A DNA stretch of 64,000 nucleotides, from contig JADWOT020000004.1 in assembly GCA_036345935.2 (NCBI GenBank), forward strand, positions 17,415,423-17,479,422. Direction: 5' to 3'. This document shows positions 18,138 to 30,849 of the stretch, piece by piece. Both the position numbers and the translations under genes were made by a program. How positions within the stretch are numbered: position 1 is the first letter of the stretch; each line of letters starts with the position of its first letter. The stretch comes from Taenia hydatigena (lineage: Eukaryota; Platyhelminthes; Cestoda; Cyclophyllidea; Taeniidae). The notes beneath the pieces are model-generated. The model made no database searches. It had not been told where the DNA came from and saw only the letters and a program-made list of their open reading frames with translations.

Positions 18138-20446
18138 GCCCTCTTTAGAATATCATGCTTTTTCCTTTCTTTGCAGGTTACAAGGTTGCATTGGGTGACA
18201 GAGTCCGCATTTTCCCTTTATTTGCAGTTCCTCAGTTATAATGCGGATTTATGGCTTGAATTATGATAGGGATGGGAAATGGCGTGCCTAAGTGTAATAT
18301 GTAAAACAGCAACGCTAGATGGTAAGTTGTTAGTGGTGTTGGTGATCCCAGGAGAGGAATCGGCTGCTCGAGCAAACGCAAATCGTATCATTGCTATAAC
18401 GAGGAAGGGGATGGACCAGTGTTAGTCTATAGTAGAGGAATCATTAGACTTGGGAAATGAATTGCTTCTGGGATCGAGTTTTTAATTAAGTGGGCGGTGA
18501 TGTCAACTTTGTATCCCATCGAACAGAACTTGAGGGGGCTGCGATCATTTGCTACGGTCTGGAGCTCTGCCTGCTGATGCGCTGGTCAGTAGTATGTCAG
18601 GTAGTTGTGGGAAATAAGCTCATTTAGCATTCATCAGTGAAGAAACTTTAACTTCGGTCTAATTTCTAGCGAGAACAGCGAGTAGAGTGGGTCATGTCCA
18701 ATCCCAGAATCGCTCTAAATCTCATCAAGCAAAATAATACTTTGTCATCAGTCAAAGTATTTCCGGACATGAGATCGCCAAAGCAGGAAAGTTGCCAAAA
18801 AGCTAACAAAAACGGTAGGAACTTAAGGCCGCCTGACTACCCCACTCTGTATCATCACCACTCTAGTTGGGAAACTGAAGATATTTGGTTCCTGGAAGCC
18901 GTTTTTTTTTTACAGCTCAGGTCTGTTCAATGACGCCTTCCCTTTTGGACTTCACTGAAGACGGACAAAGACATCACCATAGGATGATAGGTATTACCTG
19001 TGTGCAAAAGAGCTAAGGGGACTCCTGTCGCGGTCCGGCATTGGTGCTGAAGCGAAGCTTTTGGTGCTTGCCAAACTAAGGAGTTAAACAAATAAACAGA
19101 GCACTGCAACAACTCAAATACAGCGTTAGGATTGAGCTGAATACCAAATTAAAGGTGTTTACCCGAAAAATCTCGTGACACATGAATTACTAAGTAAAGG
19201 ATGGCAAATAAAGTTCTTAATGTATTTTAGAAAGGGATTATGAATGCTTTTATTACTAACAGCATTTTTACAGTTAAAAGTGAAAGACAGTCGCTGAATA
19301 CGCATAAAGGAGGGATGGGACAAGGGAACGAAGCTGAGAGGAATTATTCGTCTGGACATCTCTCGTGGATGACCAGATACTATCCCGCAACACGTCATCG
19401 GTCAACAGACCGAAAGCGAACCAAGGGGTAGATGAATAGTCCAGTGTAATGATCCCTCTAGAATCTCTTCCCGAATTCTTTAGAGCACAGCTTGACTGTA
19501 AGTCTTCCCATGCAACAAGATGGTAGAAATGTTGATAGAATGAGAATGGTGGGAGGAGGATCGAGGTTGAGGACCAAAAAAAACCCCTTTCCCTTCAGTC
19601 GAGCAATAGATTAGTTTAACCTGGTATGCTCCTTCTTGAAACCAATTTTTGAAGTGATATTTGGACACCAAAAGAACAACTTACAAAAAGAGATAAAGTC
19701 ACATTCAATTTTCTTCTGCATTGTCTCATTTCATGAGGACCAACGCCTTCCTTTGATTCAGCTTTGTCGGACACACCGAATCGATATTAGTACAATCAAA
19801 TTTTGAAATGGTTAATAAACAATCTTACTCTCAGCCACTCACAAACTCGCATTTATCGTTCCCGTAAAATTAAAATGCCCATGCAAAGATAAGCCTAAGT
19901 TTTATTCACTAAAATGGCAGGTTTGTTAATGTAAATTTGTATGATTTGACACTTCCACCACAAAACAAGTTGGAAATACTCAAGAGGAAAGGATGGAAGA
20001 GAACCACAGATCGGAAACAAAAATTATGGAGCATACGATATTGGTCACTGCACTAATTCGTATATGAATGGCTCAATTATGTTTTGTGGATAAAACTACG
20101 GGTCACAATGTAATGCAGCATAAACGCAACTCTGAAGGTCATTCTTAATAGCGAAGAGTGGTGAGTCGGTGGTAGCAATTATAAGAGTCACCTCCTTTGA
20201 TTGCCATATCAAGGCACAAAGTCTTCTGCTCCAAAATCAAGTGTCGATTACTAGCAGCATTCGTAACTGGTTATAAAACCATCCATCGTCCTTTACGGTA
20301 AAAAAGTCATTTGAAATCCTCAGCAGTGGTTGAGGTAAATGTACAGCACTCGGCTTGAATAAGGACGTCAACAATAACATTGTGTCTGAGAAGGAATTCT
20401 CGAATCAGAAATTCACCTGCATAAATCTAGTAAAAAAAAAAACAAA
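18138..20446. other. Intergenic region downstream of ATPAF2
   Basis: About 2.3 kb of AT-rich sequence between the ATPAF2 stop and the next TRIM. No gene, RNA or repeat was recognised on either strand. Confidence 0.5.
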
Positions 20447-21264
20447 ATTAGTGTAGTACTTTGTTTGTTAGAACTGCCGGTGACTGTCAAGGTCACAGAG
20501 GTGGCCTCCGTGCCATGCCAGCAGCCTTTTTCCCTCTGCCCGGTGAATATATGTATCCTACCCTATCATTCTGCCTTCTTTTGCCTTCAAGGGAGCCTCG
20601 GGACGCTACATTGGTGGGATCAGAAAGCGGACCCGACCCTATAGGGTTACTATCCTGATCTCTACCGCCTGCGGCATGTTGCAGCGAAGCGAAGGAAGTG
20701 CATGTGTACGGATGGGCCACGAACGACGTCCACCTCCGGCATCTGCCCCTTCTCCGTGTTCTACAAGAAAGCTATCAACAACTGAAGCGACACTAGCCAT
20801 GGACCACCTGGAAGGAGATCGGCGTGCTAACGCCCCCATACGGACATACTGATGGTCGGCAGAACCACTTATTCTGAACCTTGTTTCCAAGCTAGACGAA
20901 ACTCGAAGTGCATTGCACTGTCAAGAGGGATTACTGACGTTGGTGTCAAGCATCGCCTCAATCGCGTCGAATGTCGGCGACGGGCATGGTCAGCTCGTGG
21001 GTGCTTCTTGCAGCACTGAGTATATTGTGGTGGCTGACGCGGGAGGTGTATGAAGGAGTGCGTCGGGGACGACGCTCGAAAGAGGAGAGGGGCAATGTAG
21101 TGCTTTGTTTGTTAGAACTGCCGGTTTCTGTCAAGGTCGCAGAGGTGGGCTGGCCTCCGTGCCATGCCAGCAGCCTATTTCCCTCTCTCCGGTAAATATA
21201 TATATTCTACCCTAGCATTCTGCCTTCTTTTGCCTTCAAGGGAGCCTCGGGACGCTACAATTAG
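20447..21264 (+). mobile_element. Complete TRIM retroelement with ATTAG target duplication
   Basis: The element spans 20452-21259 (808 bp) between direct repeats ATTAG (20447-20451 and 21260-21264). The 5' LTR is 20452-20610 (159 bp) and the 3' LTR 21096-21259 (164 bp); both start TGTAGT and end GGGACGCTACA. The primer-binding site should begin at 20611 (TTGGTGGGATCAG). A polypurine tract, GAAAGAGGAGAGGGG, sits at 21078-21092 just before the 3' LTR. The internal 485 bp has no conserved gag, pol or integrase, so the element must depend on enzymes from elsewhere. The LTRs carry a TATA-like AATATATATAT stretch. Confidence 0.93.
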
Positions 21265-23398
21265 TGGAATAAAATTCAATAATTATTTCAACAAAATTCC
21301 ACTAGTTAAAATATTTCCCCAAACAATGATGTCAGCGGCGTATTCAAGTGAACGACGTTCGTCAAGGAAAGCGACTAGTTAAATACCTGACTCACATTAT
21401 CCCATATTCGAGCGGACACTTCATCGTTGACATCAATTGAGGAAGCACAAATTAATAAAAAATCACAATTTCAGAAATCACAATCACAATTTTTTGGGAA
21501 TACCATGAATGGGCTTAATGCTTGGTAGGTAAGCAATTTCAAATAACTTATTTTTGGATGAGTTCAAAATGGATAAGTTTCTTCTATACCTGGCCCGGTC
21601 TGTAAGATCTGCCTATATCTAATGTTGCGAGGCTAAGTAGCCAAAATTAAACTGCCAGCTTCGACTTTCGCAAAAGTCACCTATGCCTCTAAGCCAGTGA
21701 CAGTTGAGTGGTCAACCACTTCAAAGTTGATGAAGTGGTCTCCCTCAGGGCTGCATATATCGTACTCGAACCTAGTTTCCTGATACCAGACTTCCGTTCG
21801 TTGACGGTGGAGCTAACAGCGTTGGTCTTGGTTAATGCCCGAGTCAATGCTAAGTAGAGGTCTCAGTCAAAACAGCTGTTAAACTTAGCTCTGTAAGGAA
21901 ATACCCAAATTTTTATGTCTTTCTGCCAACCAAAGTCATTATTTGGTTGAGCTTTAAGGATGTTTTCGAGATATCACGATCTTTCGAACACGAGGCAGCC
22001 AAGTTGACCGATAATATGGCACTATCCCACGCTTCCATGGTGCACGAAACACGTATTCCGCTTGTATTGGCCCAAAGAGTTGACGGCAATTCCAGGCAAA
22101 TTCTCCATTAGGAGGCGACTTTGAGGGCTTACTATTACTAACGCCTTTCAACAGTGAAGATGCGAGATTTATCCAAAACTGTTGCAGTGTTGCATTTAAT
22201 TTAGCACTTGGCGACTTAGAAAATGGAAAACAAATGCAAAACCCTAAAATTAAGTGAGGAATTTGCCTGCAGCACAATATTACTTATTTTAAGGAATGCA
22301 ATCAATGTTGGGAGGGCTTTTGGTGGTACAGCTTCGCCTCCTCGGCTCCTTACCCTCCCGTGAGCAGGTAACATAAAATTTCATTTTGGCAGCAAGACCG
22401 CTTGACTTACTAATAGACAAAAAGGGGATGATCGACCACCGAATTCCTACAGTACTGCCAGTTGGGGCACTTCAACTCCTAAGTTGTAAAAGGACAGATG
22501 GAAAGCTGAGCAGCAGGCCCGAGTGGATAAGACACTAACTCGGCTCCAGTTTCTTCTTAACTGTTACTAATTTTCTCGGGGTTTTTGATGAAGAAAAACA
22601 GAAAACAGACATTACTAAATAGTTGGGGAGGCAGAAAAGGTTAAAGTGCAACCACGTCTCACTTCTTTTGCAAGGCCCTTCAATAACTAAAGGGCTTTAG
22701 ATGACTGCCAAGTCTAGAATGCTCTAATCTGTGAATTCTGGCATAGCAGCAAGCAATGTCACAAGGATGAAGCCACACTCTCTTGCATTAAGATCTTCAC
22801 GATCGACACACCCAAAGGAGTGGCATGGATAAAGGAGAGGTGCTTCATTCCACTTATCAGATGTTTAACCACATTAGAAGAGATGAGAAATAAGTTGTTT
22901 TACCAAATAGCACAACCATTCGCAATGTTTACCATTACAATCAGTGCTGTAACGAAGGTGTCAAGGTAGATTAAGATTCCTTTTAACTAACAGCGAAGTA
23001 GCCGACATCCGTATAGATGGTTGAAGATTTTATTGACAGCATCGTACCTTCCATGCAAAAGTTTCTTTATTACAAAGTGCTCAGATGCTAAAACCAAACA
23101 CAAATTAGGTGAAGATACGGTAGACTAAGTCTTGTGCCTTTTACATCCCATGAAGAATACGATTTGCTTTTTGACGTTTCATATCAAAAGGTTTTTCAAA
23201 CAGATTAAAAAGTGTAGAAGAAACGACAAAAATTTCCAAAGTATTAGGTGAAAGCATCTAAAAAAGGAAGAGAAATGTCAAGGAAAAGACAAATGATGCG
23301 TGGGGTTCACCACTTGTAGGTCAAAGTACACTACAGTAGGTAATGTTTCAAAACGAATGACAGAATATTTGAGAAGTGAAAGTAAATTATCAAGTAAT
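21265..23398. other. Intergenic region
   Basis: AT-rich sequence between the complete TRIM and the 3' end of the RING/RRM gene. A minus-strand open frame at 22277-21954 (107 codons) resembles nothing I recognise. The 3' UTR of the RING/RRM gene should lie just below 23399. Confidence 0.4.
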
Positions 23399-26300
23399 TT
23401 AGCACCTCATATTGCTATCGTCAGGCAAGGAGACGCGAAGATTCGCACCCTTTAGGCGAAGATGATCTGCTGCCAGTGCCATCTGAAGTGCCTTTGAATT
23501 GGAAAAAGTTACGAGGGCTCTGTGCGTCCTTTTATCCACCTTCACTTGCTTGACCTTACCAAATTGACCGAAGACACTGCGAATGTCGTTCTCGCTCGGT
23601 GTCGGTGGAAGATCATCAACAACCAAATGGTAAACGGCTTTATCATCATTGACAGCCGCCTTTTCTCTGCAAATAAGCAAAAGACATTCAGAGCTACCAG
23701 CATATAGCAAATGCTCCAGCCAAATGTAAATGTCATAGGAAATGCTCCAAATGTTAGGCATTATTCCTTGCAACGCACCAGAGTAGGCTGAAGGTATCAC
23801 AGCAAAAGGACTCTACCACTAGCTATAAAACTCTCCTCGTCCTGAAAAGCTACTCATTACTCCTCGTACGAAGGCCAGGCTCAATTCATTGCACCACGTT
23901 GTTGTCGACCAATACAGAATAGTTAATAGTGTAGGCACCGAAATGTCTTTGGCATGTCATTTTCTTCTTCTTACATCTGTGCTTGCTTTATAAACTTGTT
24001 TTGGTTCAAAATATCGCAGCACGGAGGAGAAGTCACTGGAATCAAAGTAGAGGTGGACTAGCCCACTTTAAATGCATACGATGACAAAACGAGAACGCAT
24101 AATGGATTGCTTATAAAGCAACAGACTTCTTAACTTACTTTTTGCTGGCGTAGGGTTTAATTTCCACCAATTTATTGTCGACATTGTGCCAGTGAGCAGA
24201 GATTGCCGATTCAGCCGTCTCGAATCGTGTGAAAGTCACGATGGCAAAGCCTTTTAAGGAGGAAACATGGACTTCCTGTACTGGACCGAATTTCGACAAC
24301 GCTGACCTCACTGAATCCTCTTTCGCTTCCCATGGTATACCATCGACAAACACCATCTGCCGCTCCTTTGGGGATTTCGCATTTGCACGCGGAGACGGAG
24401 ATGTAGATGGATAAACAAGTGATGTTGGTAAGAAAGATTTCGAAAGTGATCTTATTCTCTCCTCTATCGGCGACTGAAGATCAGAAGCGCTTAGCCTAGA
24501 AAGTGTGAAAAAAAAACGTAAATTAATTTAAACGCAACAGTGAGCACCTTAAAGCTGGGTCCAATGCGCCATCTTCTGTTGATAGATAAAAGGCACTTCT
24601 TTGTTCAAATTTTACACAAACGGTCTAGGCAACGTCTGTTTGCCTATCTTTAGCTCCCACAGTCTTCTACTCACGCCTCCTGCCTGCCAACTTTTCAGAA
24701 TGTCACCGCTCATGCTGATTGTCGGTGACTCAGTTAAGCATCAACTTTATGCTAAAGACTTCCACGACCTTTCGAAATCACTAATACGCTACAAAACAAA
24801 TTAAAATAAACAGCATCTCATCTGCAAATGTTACTAACTGTCAAGCGACAGCTGTTTTCCCTTAGAAAGGGAACGCGAAAGGTTGGGTTTCAGATATGTT
24901 AACGAGGTAATGATGGTGGTGATAGTAGAGTTATGTAAAAAGAAGAATGGACGTCTGGAGTGCAGGCCATCAAAAGCATTGACTACAACAGACAATCGTG
25001 CCAAAAAACTCATATTTTTTGTTGATTTTCCAAGTATTTTTCCTCCTAATCACCAACATACTTTCGTGCGTTATCAGGCTCCAGACAGTGGTAATCTACA
25101 CTGCACCTAACGCTGGAGCTTACCTGTGTTTGTGCATCCAACTGCATTAGACATAAAAGCGATTTCCTGCCAACGATGATATAACATACGAACTACCGAT
25201 TCCCTACCCACATCACAGCAGAAATCATGCCAAATGTGAGCAGCGATGATGGCAAACCCAGCCTCTCACTACAAATGCATTCCATTGGTCTGATTGGTGG
25301 CAACTTTTGGGAAACGCTTGATTGTTCCCCTAAACACCAACATCAATTTCAGCCCTGGCAACCATAGAGGCTCCTTTTCTATAGCCTCGGCATAATTTTT
25401 GTCCTAGAATTCCTTTACCCGTGCATAAACGCCGACAAATGTACACAAGAAGGTGTTCCTTTAGTGGTCTCGGCCAACACATTCATCTATGGAGGCTTGA
25501 AATTTCGACGATCCGATAAACCGCGTGTACCATAACGATGGTGATAGATGGCATGAGATACGCACAGAGGTGAAGCCGAAGGAAGTGAATGCATCAACTT
25601 GCCTGAACGTGGAGACTGTGAGAACCGTAGAAAACATGAAGATGACATATTGTATATCAAATCTAACTATTGGCAGCCTTGCAGCATTGGAAAGACCTTA
25701 ACTTTAACGGAGTCACGACATTAAACCAATGGAACAATACAAGTGCTGGGACACTTTAAAAGGGTTAATGATTAATCACCTAATTCCGCACCTCAAGTCA
25801 TTATCATCGGGCAAAGATACGCGAAGATTCGCACCCTTAAGGCAAAGAGGATCTGCTGCCAGTGCCTTTGGAAGTGCCTTTGATTCGGAGAAAGTTACGA
25901 GGGCTCTGTGCATCTCTCCAATTATCCTCACTTGTGTAATTACACCGAATCTATGGAAGACCCTGCGGATGTTGTTCTCCCTTACTGCCGATGGAACATT
26001 GTCAACAATCAACTGATAATCGGTTTTAGCGTAATTGTCAGTCAGTTCTTCTCTGCTGATGGACAAAAAGCTATTTTAATCGAAAATCACCTGGCTTAAA
26101 GTGCAGTCTTGGCAATAATGATATCCGCTTTATAAGTCGCAAATATCGAAGAATTAACAGAATTTTAAGGGGTCAATATAATATTAATGCTACCAATTTT
26201 AAATTTATAAATGTGATTAACTTACTGTTGTATGGAGTTAACAGTTGGCTTTTTCATCTTCTTATTCTTCCTTTCGAGGGGCTCGCTCCTATGCACCAAT

Positions 26301-26648
26301 TCTTGGGACGCTACGGAGCTGATGGGTTTAGCCTCCTCTGGCACGGAGTTGTGAGGAATGTGGCGGTCAGCAATGTTATCATTTCCTTTTCTCCTCCGAT
26401 GCTTCTGAAAATGCTTAGTTTTATTATTCTGCTTTTCATCCGTCCTTCGGTTCTGCACCCAAATCTCTTCCCGATACCACGCGCGAAGACAGATCTGCAC
26501 CAAAACTGTGAAGTTGGGTCGCAGTTCGGCCACGTGAAACACCAAATGACAGCAGACGCAAAGTGCTGTTACAGAATTGTCTTGTGACAGCAGGCAGGGT
26601 CGTAAACAGAAGGTGTGTTCGCATGGCAGGATGTGAGGATCAAGCATC
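23399..26648 (-). CDS. RING-like, triple-RRM protein (5' end uncertain)
   Basis: Four exons join in the same phase: 26648-26226, 26052-25792, 24495-24139 and 23666-23399 (about 435 aa plus an upstream part). Exon 1 here carries the second half of a RING finger: ILPCEHTFCLRPCLL, then CVCC and FHVAELRPNF; the C-x3-C spacing before CLL resembles nhl-1/TRIM-type RINGs. A basic linker (LERKNKKMKKP) follows. Exon 2 is an RRM (LIVDNVPS; RALVTFS). Exon 3 has a Ser/Pro linker and a second RRM (VFVDGIPWEA; RNP1-like KGFAIVTF). Exon 4 is a third RRM very like the first (KGANLRVSLPDD in both) and ends MRC-stop. A further 5' exon ending at 26722 (donor GTATG) fits by phase, but the expected first Cys pair is missing or frameshifted there. 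An RNA-binding ubiquitin-ligase-like protein is the natural guess; a decaying gene is possible. Confidence 0.6.
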
Positions 26649-26779
26649 CTTTATAGCACAGTGAACAAAACAATGAAGATTTACTTCCTCTTTGCACAGA
26701 AATGGGCTTAATTTAACATACCAAGGATAGTCGAAGTTGAGGACACTTAAATTGTTCACCGCCGATTCATGAGAGCAAT

Positions 26780-29599
26780 ATGGCTATTTTTGACACTGTT
26801 CCATGCATTGTTAAACACAACGCCTCACTCTTCGCACCACTGAATTTCATAGGCTCTGCTTACACGAAACTATACGACTACCGTTTACATTTCTCTATGG
26901 ACATCCGGGCCGCCCTCCAAGCGATTTTAATCATGCGGATTTAGCTCTACTGCTTTAGTCTATTAAAAATTGAAGGAAGTCGCTGCATGCTACTGCAGCA
27001 TTAGACATTTGTCATCCAAGTGTCCCACTGATAGATCTACCGTCGGCCTGCCTATCCTCCACATATGCATACGAACTTCAAATCTGTTCACTGTTGGCTA
27101 TTTGATTGGGTTGGGGCTTCCTAAACCCACTCTGCGCTTTCACAACCTTGATTTATAGCACCATTTCCCATAAATGCCAATTTAAACGACAAATGATTTT
27201 GAATCACTCGAAGATCTACTCCGCTAAATGCCAGTCACTAGGTAAATAAAAACAGTTTCAACGTTCGTCTTGGTACCACGATAAAAGCGTAATTTCTTGA
27301 GCAAATGACTTACAACTTTTTGCACACTCCACATATGAGATCTGCGTCGGTTATCTCCATCGCCTTGCCACACCACCCTCCAGTAAAGTGGTGTGGCTCA
27401 CACTACAGTTCTAGACCAGCAAGCACTTGTGCCGTTCCTATTGGTCAATTCTCATGGCGATATAACCAGTCAGTGGGATGCTTGATTCTAATCCGGTTAA
27501 TACACTTTGTTGCATGATCACGAGTGACACACGTGGTCCAATCCACGTCCCGCCAATTAAGCAACATTTTATTTTGAATGAGTGTCACGGCGCTCTCTCG
27601 TGCGAAACGATTGTGGTACCACTTTCTGCCATATTGAGTGGAATTAAGAGCAAACTCAAGTAAGCTCTAAAATTTGCACCAGTAATATGTGGCCTTCGAA
27701 GATGAGCAGTCGCTTTTCTGCACTATTACATAAGTGGAGTGAGATAATGGTTATAATGATGTCGGCTGTACCGCTCGAGATCTCAACTGCCAGTCACGTG
27801 ACCGTCTTCAAGATGCTCCTTCTCCTTTCCAAGCCCGTCCCTCATTAGCATTTGCATGTCACATTGCCTTTACGGAGTCCTATGCAACCATTGCTGTGGA
27901 ATGAATGTAGGTAGAAATCCTCCATTAAGTAGTATCTACTTCTATTTGTTCGGGGACATTTGGATACCAGTAAATCCATTGTACTGCAAAATGGCACAAA
28001 ACCGCGAAGCTTAAGGAGATCTAGATGTGGGCACAGTGGGTTGACAAGATAATTGGTATTATTCCATGGCTGTATCTTATTGATCAGAGTGATTTAAATC
28101 TAGTAGACGCTGAAGACTGCCATTCTTAAGATCGACCGACTCTCAAACGACACCAGATCCGCTGTTTGTAGCGGACTGTCCTCCCTCTCACTGCCCCTAT
28201 CTCACTGCGAAATTAGAGACCAAAAGTTAAGCGTGTCATGGTGTTGGTAAAGTCAGGTGTCACCTTAACTCTTTTTGGCTACCAAATAAACGCCCATTTC
28301 CTACCGTCGTTTAATAAAAGGTGTGCGGATTTGCAAGATACACACGTGTCGCGAGGTACTTTGGCAGTCAGCCCGAATTAAGTCGCTTGTCTAACTCACT
28401 TTGCATGCCAAGTAAAACAGCTAGAATGGTGGAGCCTTTCTTTTGTTATTCGCACCCGAGATAACGTCTGCTTTCAATTGGCAGAAGAAGAATTTGTCTG
28501 AGATCAATCATCACTAGTGTATCTAGAATTCACTGAAACTAGCCATCAATGCCCAATGCCTGCTCGTAGTGTGAGCAGGCCTCATTAAAATCTGCCCTAC
28601 AGAGTCGTTCAAAACAGCAGTGGCAGCAGCTCCTTCCACCTTAAGTGAAATCCGTGTAATTTTTCTACATTAGCAAAAAAACAGCAGAAAAGTGCTGTGT
28701 TTTATCGACTACAAAATGATGCATTTTACCTTTCAGACTATGAGTTTTCTAGGATTTGCTTCCCAACTCCTGTCTCTTTCCTTTAGTCACATTTACTTTG
28801 GCTCTCAAATTTTCGGACTGCATACGCGTGCGATCGTTCCAGCTGTGACTAATAAGTCAGCATGAATAAAGCAAATCCTTAGTCTAGCTGCTTATGTAAG
28901 TATAGATGACAAGTCCACTTTGCCGTTTCGCCTATTATCTTCCACAGGCAGCGAAAGCAAGCAGCAGAAATAAGACCAGTAACATTTCATTCGCGTTATA
29001 CATTTAAAGGAATTTGTGCCTAGCTCAGAACTGTGTTGCACGAGGATAATGAGTAGTCAGAAAATGTAAGGTTTATGGACTGAATAATACCATTTCGAGA
29101 AGAATAGGGGTGAGTTTGGAGGGTAGGTTGTTTCACAGCCCACTACCACTGCCCCTATATTCAGCTGCACGGTAGTATGAGTTAGGGCTAGATCGAAGTA
29201 GTTTGCCTACTCAATGCCCTCCCGGTAGACTATAAAACAGTGAAATAAAGATCAATTGGTATATCTATCGCATTCAACCTCTGCGTTTGTGTACAGTTCT
29301 AAACTATTTTACTTTTGCTATTTAAGTTGCGTCGCATCCTAGTGCTTGTTTTTGGGCCTTTTCAGTGCGCACATTGTGACGTCTTCTAGCTGAAAAAGGC
29401 CGAGCTGTTCTCTCAGTTTTTATTAAGGCGTCTGTCAGATCTGCGCACCGATTTGTGAGTCATGAATTAATTTTTATAGTCACTGTCGAGGAAGTAGTTA
29501 ACCCATGAGACTAACTACAAAGTGGCCGAGCAAAACAAACTATTACATTTATCTATTCAGGTTATTGCCAGTACATTATTCATCGTCTCGACACTCAGT
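26780..29599. other. Non-coding region
   Basis: Apart from the conserved flank at 27305-27560, nothing recognisable: no long conserved frame, RNA gene or repeat. Confidence 0.4.
27305..27560. promoter_or_regulatory. Upstream flank of RING/RRM gene, conserved in the second copy
   Basis: This stretch is clearly related to 46795-47065, which sits at the same relative position upstream of the degraded RING/RRM copy. Shared words include CTTACAACT, CGCCTTGCCACAC, CTATTGGTC, ACCAGTCAG/ACCAATCAG and GCCAATTAAGCAA. The inverted CCAAT-type motifs suggest a promoter for the minus-strand gene; that role is inference. Confidence 0.4.
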
Positions 29600-29613
29600 C
29601 ACAATGAAGCTAA

Positions 29614-30200
29614 TTACAGCAGCAGCGGATTTGACAGCGCACCTAGCTTGTCATTAGTCATATCGGCCACTGACATTGCCCATCCCTCTCTCACTACCTC
29701 TTCTTGTTCTATGACCTTTAAGCCCATTGCCATAGAAGTGAGCTCACAACAACTTCTGGTCATTTCTGACAAGTGTCGATCCAGTCGCTGAAACCACCCC
29801 ATTCACACAAGCCATGGCTGAATTCGCCTCACTGAATGCTTTCTTAACCAGATCACTGGTCCTACTACAGAGCTTGGATTGATAGCGCACTGGAATAAAC
29901 TGTTTTAAGCATGCAGTCATGCCTATGTCAGGTGACCAGTTAAACTTAGCGTCCTTTTTTATCGCGCATGCTAGCCTCATGAGACTGATGGCTTTCTCAG
30001 TAGTTATCCAATCCGCTTGCTCAAACTTCTCTGCAAAATACTCTACCTTTCGATAATCAAAGTTCACCAGTTGGCATCACCGCGAATTCATCATTCTTAT
30101 TGAAGAAGATAGGCTCATCAAAGTTAACGTCATCTACATCAAAGGCAAGTATATTGCGTAGGCTCTCTAGCCTCCTTTCTAGAACGTAAGCAGGAAGAGC
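29614..30200 (-). pseudogene. Unrecognised intronless coding relic broken by frameshifts
   Basis: On the minus strand three long frames follow one another: about 30195-30063 (starts MTALPAYVLERRLESLRN), 30067-29744 (NFDYRKVEYFAEKFEQAD to VRNDQKLL) and 29802-29614 (MGWFQRLDRHLSEMTRS to SNPLLL). Together they give roughly 230 residues of plausible soluble, helical, charged protein with two frame changes and no obvious splice sites. This is the pattern of a decayed intronless gene, for example a retrocopy or a gag-like or other element-derived protein. I do not recognise the family, and those origins are guesses. Confidence 0.4.
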
Positions 30201-30479
30201 TGTCATTACCAGCAATTAACCTAATTAATGCTTTGTTCGGCACAAGGTGGCTGATTGGGCGTTGTTTTAATAATAAGGCAGTGAAAATTAATATGAAATA
30301 TTAACCATCCAAAACGACAAGTTTGGAAAGAGCTCCAAAAATCGAGCGAAGGCTTAGTTGCAAGGAGAAGAGTTTCACTGCGTAAGAGATCTCATCCCTG
30401 GTTGCATACAAGCAAAAGGGTGACAAATATGATGATCACAGCATCGGCCTTCTTTTAATGTGAGACGACATCAATGACC

Positions 30480-30660
30480 ACGAGTTGAACAAATAGGGTG
30501 GTCAGCGCAATTGTAGAAGACAAGATCAAAAGTAAAGACAACCAAGTGCTTGGATTGTATGGCCTCTTTCACCGATGCGACTCGATGGGCTACGCACCTC
30601 GATCTTATTCGGGTGACAGACTCGATTTCAATGGGAAAATTAAGGAAAACACTTAAGCAT
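30480..30660 (+). pseudogene. Unrecognised coding relic, paired with 57000-57130
   Basis: A plus-strand frame reads VEDKIKSKDNQVLGLYGLF followed by HRC. A related, more broken sequence occurs near 57000-57130 (SHVLG, stop, CGLFDRCGMKAL). The shared peptide pattern VLG-x2-GLF-x-RC suggests both descend from one coding exon of unknown function. Confidence 0.3.
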
Positions 30661-30849
30661 TGCTCGTCCATTTGCATTTGCATTCGCAACTGCCGCAGAT
30701 AGGAGGCTCTGAACTGTGAAAGCGATCCACTTCAGGGCACAGATACGGATGTGATCGCAAACCGCGACTTAACTGTCTATCAGAGGACGAACAAGATGAC
30801 TTTCCTCCAGCGTACACCCGGGAAGGTATATTCGCATGCAAAGCGTTAA

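Noticed and set aside
20461..20890. Open frames at 15178-15441, 15761-16063 and 20461-20890
   Set aside because: All fall within TRIM LTR or internal sequence, differ between copies and carry no retroelement motifs.
22501..22560. A tRNA-like word, GCAGGCCCGAGTGGATAAG
   Set aside because: Resembles the D-arm of a Leu or Ser tRNA, but no anticodon arm or T-arm follows at the right spacing.
24135..24137. TAA as the end of the RING/RRM gene after RRM2
   Set aside because: The codon lies within a strong donor (AA|GTAAGT), and joining to 23666 keeps phase and adds a third RRM; I kept this as the test case in the findings.
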